From Phycisphaerales bacterium (GTDB taxonomy: Bacteria > Planctomycetota > Phycisphaerae > UBA1845 > Fen-1342), in the NCBI GenBank assembly GCA_022839625.1, contig JALHJL010000091.1, positions 1 through 7,596 on the forward strand: DNA of 7,596 nucleotides. The letters run 5' to 3'. The notes below the pieces were generated by a model. The model did not search any database and was not told where the DNA came from. It saw only the letters and a program-made list of their open reading frames with translations. Below are positions 5,643-7,596 of the stretch, piece by piece; the first letter of the stretch is position 1; the number at the start of each line of letters is the position of its first letter. Position numbers and translations under genes: made by a program.

Positions 5643-7430
5643 TCAGGGTGAGGCTGGCACCACCTCGATCGTCCAAGTCACGTCAAACTCCCTGTGCTGC
5701 GGCTCGTCGCGACCGCCCACCCATGTACGGCAACTGATGGAAAGGTCAACGTCTTGCTGCGATTCAAATGGGCCGAACATCTGAGGACCCGGTGGCCAAG
5801 GAGGCGTTCCGGCAGTATCCAGCAATCCCAGCCCATAGAGCGCCCAACTGCCGAAACCGGAATCGCGCGGTGGCTCTGCGGCCTCAAACGTGACATGCAG
5901 GATGTCTCCCGGGCGGACGCGGACAACCGGATAGCACCGAGCAGCGGCGTGGAACACAAAACAGCAGGGTGGGCCGACGTCGACCGTATCCACTGCCGCT
6001 TGCGTCTTAAACACCCACTTGCTGTCTCCACTGGAAATGGGGCCGATCGCGCTGCCGCTCATATAACCCGTGGTGGATGGGTGCCCGCAGTCCGCGCCCG
6101 ACGAGCTGCAGTCTGGTGGGGGCCACCAACTCCCGGCGGGCACGCGACTCTCTACTACGCCGCACGTAACGTTGAGGCCCATGTCGTAGGTGGCTTTACG
6201 CATTGTCAAGCATGTTTCGTTGCAGCGCACATGCAACTCAACGTCGCGCAGAGAACTGGTCAAGCTCACTGGCTCTCTAGCCGACATAACGTATCCACAG
6301 CTGCCTGTAAATGACCAGACCGCGCGCGCCTCCACGTAGATTGCCGCCGGTCGGTCACCCTCGACGGAGACAAGCTGCTCGCAGTCGGACACCATAGCAC
6401 AGAGCTCGTCGAGTAGTCGTCCCACACCTTCCTTACACATCGCTGCAAGCAACGGGTGTAAAAGGTCTAACCCCGGGACGCCCTCGGCCGGCAAAGTTGC
6501 TAGATAGCAGATGAGTGCCTTCGCCGCCCACATATTCAGCGGGCACACATAGTCATGGATTGCCTCAGTTAGAGCTTCACCGAGAACACACTTGTCGTAG
6601 ACCGGCACGTAATCTGTTGGAACGTCGATACTGGCCGTGTAAACGTAAAAACCAGATGCCTTCACCGGTTCGCCGAGCAATAGGAAGTTGGGCGAGCTTG
6701 TACCATACTCGATCCACACCCGATCTGGACGGGTACATGAATCAGCGAGGACGGTGACAGGTACTCTTTCGATTACTGGCACGCCCGACTGCTGCTGCGT
6801 CTGCCGTTCTTTGACGGACGACATCGACTCCGCTACCTTTTCCGAGCCTGCTTTGTCGGCCTGGTCGGGGCGTGGCAGCTGTACAGCCACGTTTGTTCCA
6901 TCGGCAGCGCGCAGCGTGACGGCGGCGGACCCATCGCCGTTCCAGGCCAGAAGGATCGTCAAGCCCGTGTCGAAGTCCACCAGGCCAGCCAACCGCCTTG
7001 CGTCATCGAACGAGAAGAGGGTCCCGCTTTCCAGCGCGGCGTCCGGTGCGCTGCGAAAACGGATTGCATCGATATGTGCGAGACTGGCGTCGCCATTTTT
7101 TCTGCCTAGAACATCAACGACGGAGCCGTCATCCCGGACTTTGCGCAGCAGTCGCGGGTCGCCGGGGCCGACGAAGAGGTAAGACATCCCGGGTTGGTAC
7201 GAGCTTGGTTCGCCCGTCTCCGTGGACGCGGCGGACGAATCGGTCGACTGAGTATCCGGTGGCGAACTGGGTTCCTGCTGAAAATTCGCTGGCTGACCAG
7301 GCATGCATCCGACCCCGATCGCAAGGGCTCCAAGCACCACAACCCAACCCAATATCGCAAACCGGACAGGGAATGCGAACGTGTACGCCGACCGAACAAG
7401 AGCCACGCCTCGCCTCCGATTAGCCGGCAT
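5643..7430 (-). CDS. Uncharacterised cysteine-rich predicted lipoprotein
   Basis: The 595-residue product matches no family I recognise. Residues 22-41 are strongly hydrophobic and lead to Cys42 (context AIGVGC), a loose lipobox, after a basic N-terminus; a signal-anchor is the alternative. A Ser/Thr/Pro/Gln-rich linker spans about 45-80. A segment at about 83-185 ends in short alternating strands (FSFDDARRLAGLVDFDTGL, then LLAWNGDGSAAVTLRAADGT), resembling a small beta-rich repeat. The rest (about 220-595) carries 17 further cysteines, at 232, 281, 296, 308, 332, 344, 350, 378, 403, 407, 423, 441, 448, 489, 490, 499 and 567, suggesting a disulfide-stabilised extracytoplasmic domain or metal binding. 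Upstream of ATG 7430 there is only a weak GGTGA; nearby ATG and GTG codons are out of frame. Third positions are G/C-rich at residues about 152-183 but near half G/C around 378-397, with an AGA arginine codon, unlike the propeller gene. The gene stands alone, convergent with the propeller gene. Confidence 0.8.
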   Translation of the reverse strand: MPANRRRGVALVRSAYTFAFPVRFAILGWVVVLGALAIGVGCMPGQPANFQQEPSSPPDTQSTDSSAASTETGEPSSYQPGMSYLFVGPGDPRLLRKVRDDGSVVDVLGRKNGDASLAHIDAIRFRSAPDAALESGTLFSFDDARRLAGLVDFDTGLTILLAWNGDGSAAVTLRAADGTNVAVQLPRPDQADKAGSEKVAESMSSVKERQTQQQSGVPVIERVPVTVLADSCTRPDRVWIEYGTSSPNFLLLGEPVKASGFYVYTASIDVPTDYVPVYDKCVLGEALTEAIHDYVCPLNMWAAKALICYLATLPAEGVPGLDLLHPLLAAMCKEGVGRLLDELCAMVSDCEQLVSVEGDRPAAIYVEARAVWSFTGSCGYVMSAREPVSLTSSLRDVELHVRCNETCLTMRKATYDMGLNVTCGVVESRVPAGSWWPPPDCSSSGADCGHPSTTGYMSGSAIGPISSGDSKWVFKTQAAVDTVDVGPPCCFVFHAAARCYPVVRVRPGDILHVTFEAAEPPRDSGFGSWALYGLGLLDTAGTPPWPPGPQMFGPFESQQDVDLSISCRTWVGGRDEPQHREFDVTWTIEVVPASP

Positions 7431-7596
7431 TATTCACCATCCCGGTGCTAATAGCATAACGCGCCGCGGCGGGGGCGTTCCAGCACGAAAGAGTGGTTCG
7501 AGGAGCAGTCGCAGGCGCTCGTCCGTGCCTCCGGTCCAGACCGCCCCCTACCCCCACAGCCCGCACGGGGCCGGGGAAAACGCGTCGGGCCGGTTT
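7431..7596. other. Upstream region of the minus-strand lipoprotein gene
   Basis: These 166 bases at the right edge contain no recognisable gene. On the minus strand TATGCT (7453-7458) could be a -10 box, with TGGAAC (7477-7482) 18 bases upstream as a poor -35 candidate. The match is too weak to call a promoter. Confidence 0.25.

Noticed and set aside
5694..6314. 206-residue plus-strand frame
   Set aside because: It is antisense to the cysteine-rich lipoprotein gene and has no signal peptide, domain or ribosome binding site of its own.

Overview
The window looks like a piece of a GC-rich Planctomycetota chromosome. The main evidence is a complete 16S rRNA gene on the minus strand. It carries the planctomycete form of the 338-355 region (on the plus strand, GCAGCCACCCGTAGGTGT at 1687-1704, the sequence of probe EUB338-II) and the GGAATCACTGGGCTTAAAG signature after the 530 loop. 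Order and family cannot be fixed by eye. Two genes for predicted exported lipoproteins and a dense palindromic-repeat spacer also fit such a genome.

Layout from left to right. Positions 1-198 (minus) hold the zinc-finger part of an IS66-like transposase with no visible start, running off the left edge. Positions about 199-487 are the 16S trailer, with several hairpins and a hairpin plus T-rich tract that looks like the end of the transcript. Positions 488-2066 (minus) are 16S rRNA. Positions 2067-2345 are its leader, with a boxA-like antitermination motif and a sigma70-type promoter. Positions 2358-2449 hold three hairpins, each followed on the minus strand by T-rich sequence, just upstream of the rRNA promoter. 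Positions 2648-4846 (plus) encode a lipoprotein of the secreted C-terminal beta-propeller family (PF09826-type), divergent from the rRNA gene. Positions 4847-5642 are a non-coding spacer packed with short palindromes of several families. Positions 5643-7430 (minus) encode an unrecognised, cysteine-rich predicted lipoprotein, convergent with the propeller gene. Positions 7431-7596 hold no recognisable gene.

The 16S gene is not followed by tRNA or 23S genes; a terminator-like element and transposase debris come next. This suggests an unlinked rRNA gene, a known arrangement in planctomycetes. The two protein genes do not form an operon, and nothing in the sequence ties them functionally beyond likely shared export and lipid anchoring. 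I see no defence system, CRISPR array, biosynthetic cluster or other multi-gene system. The most unusual items are the modular palindrome spacer, the paired substitutions in the 16S 530 loop, the hairpin/T-tract series upstream of the rRNA promoter, and the orphan cysteine-rich lipoprotein, whose codon use changes along its length.
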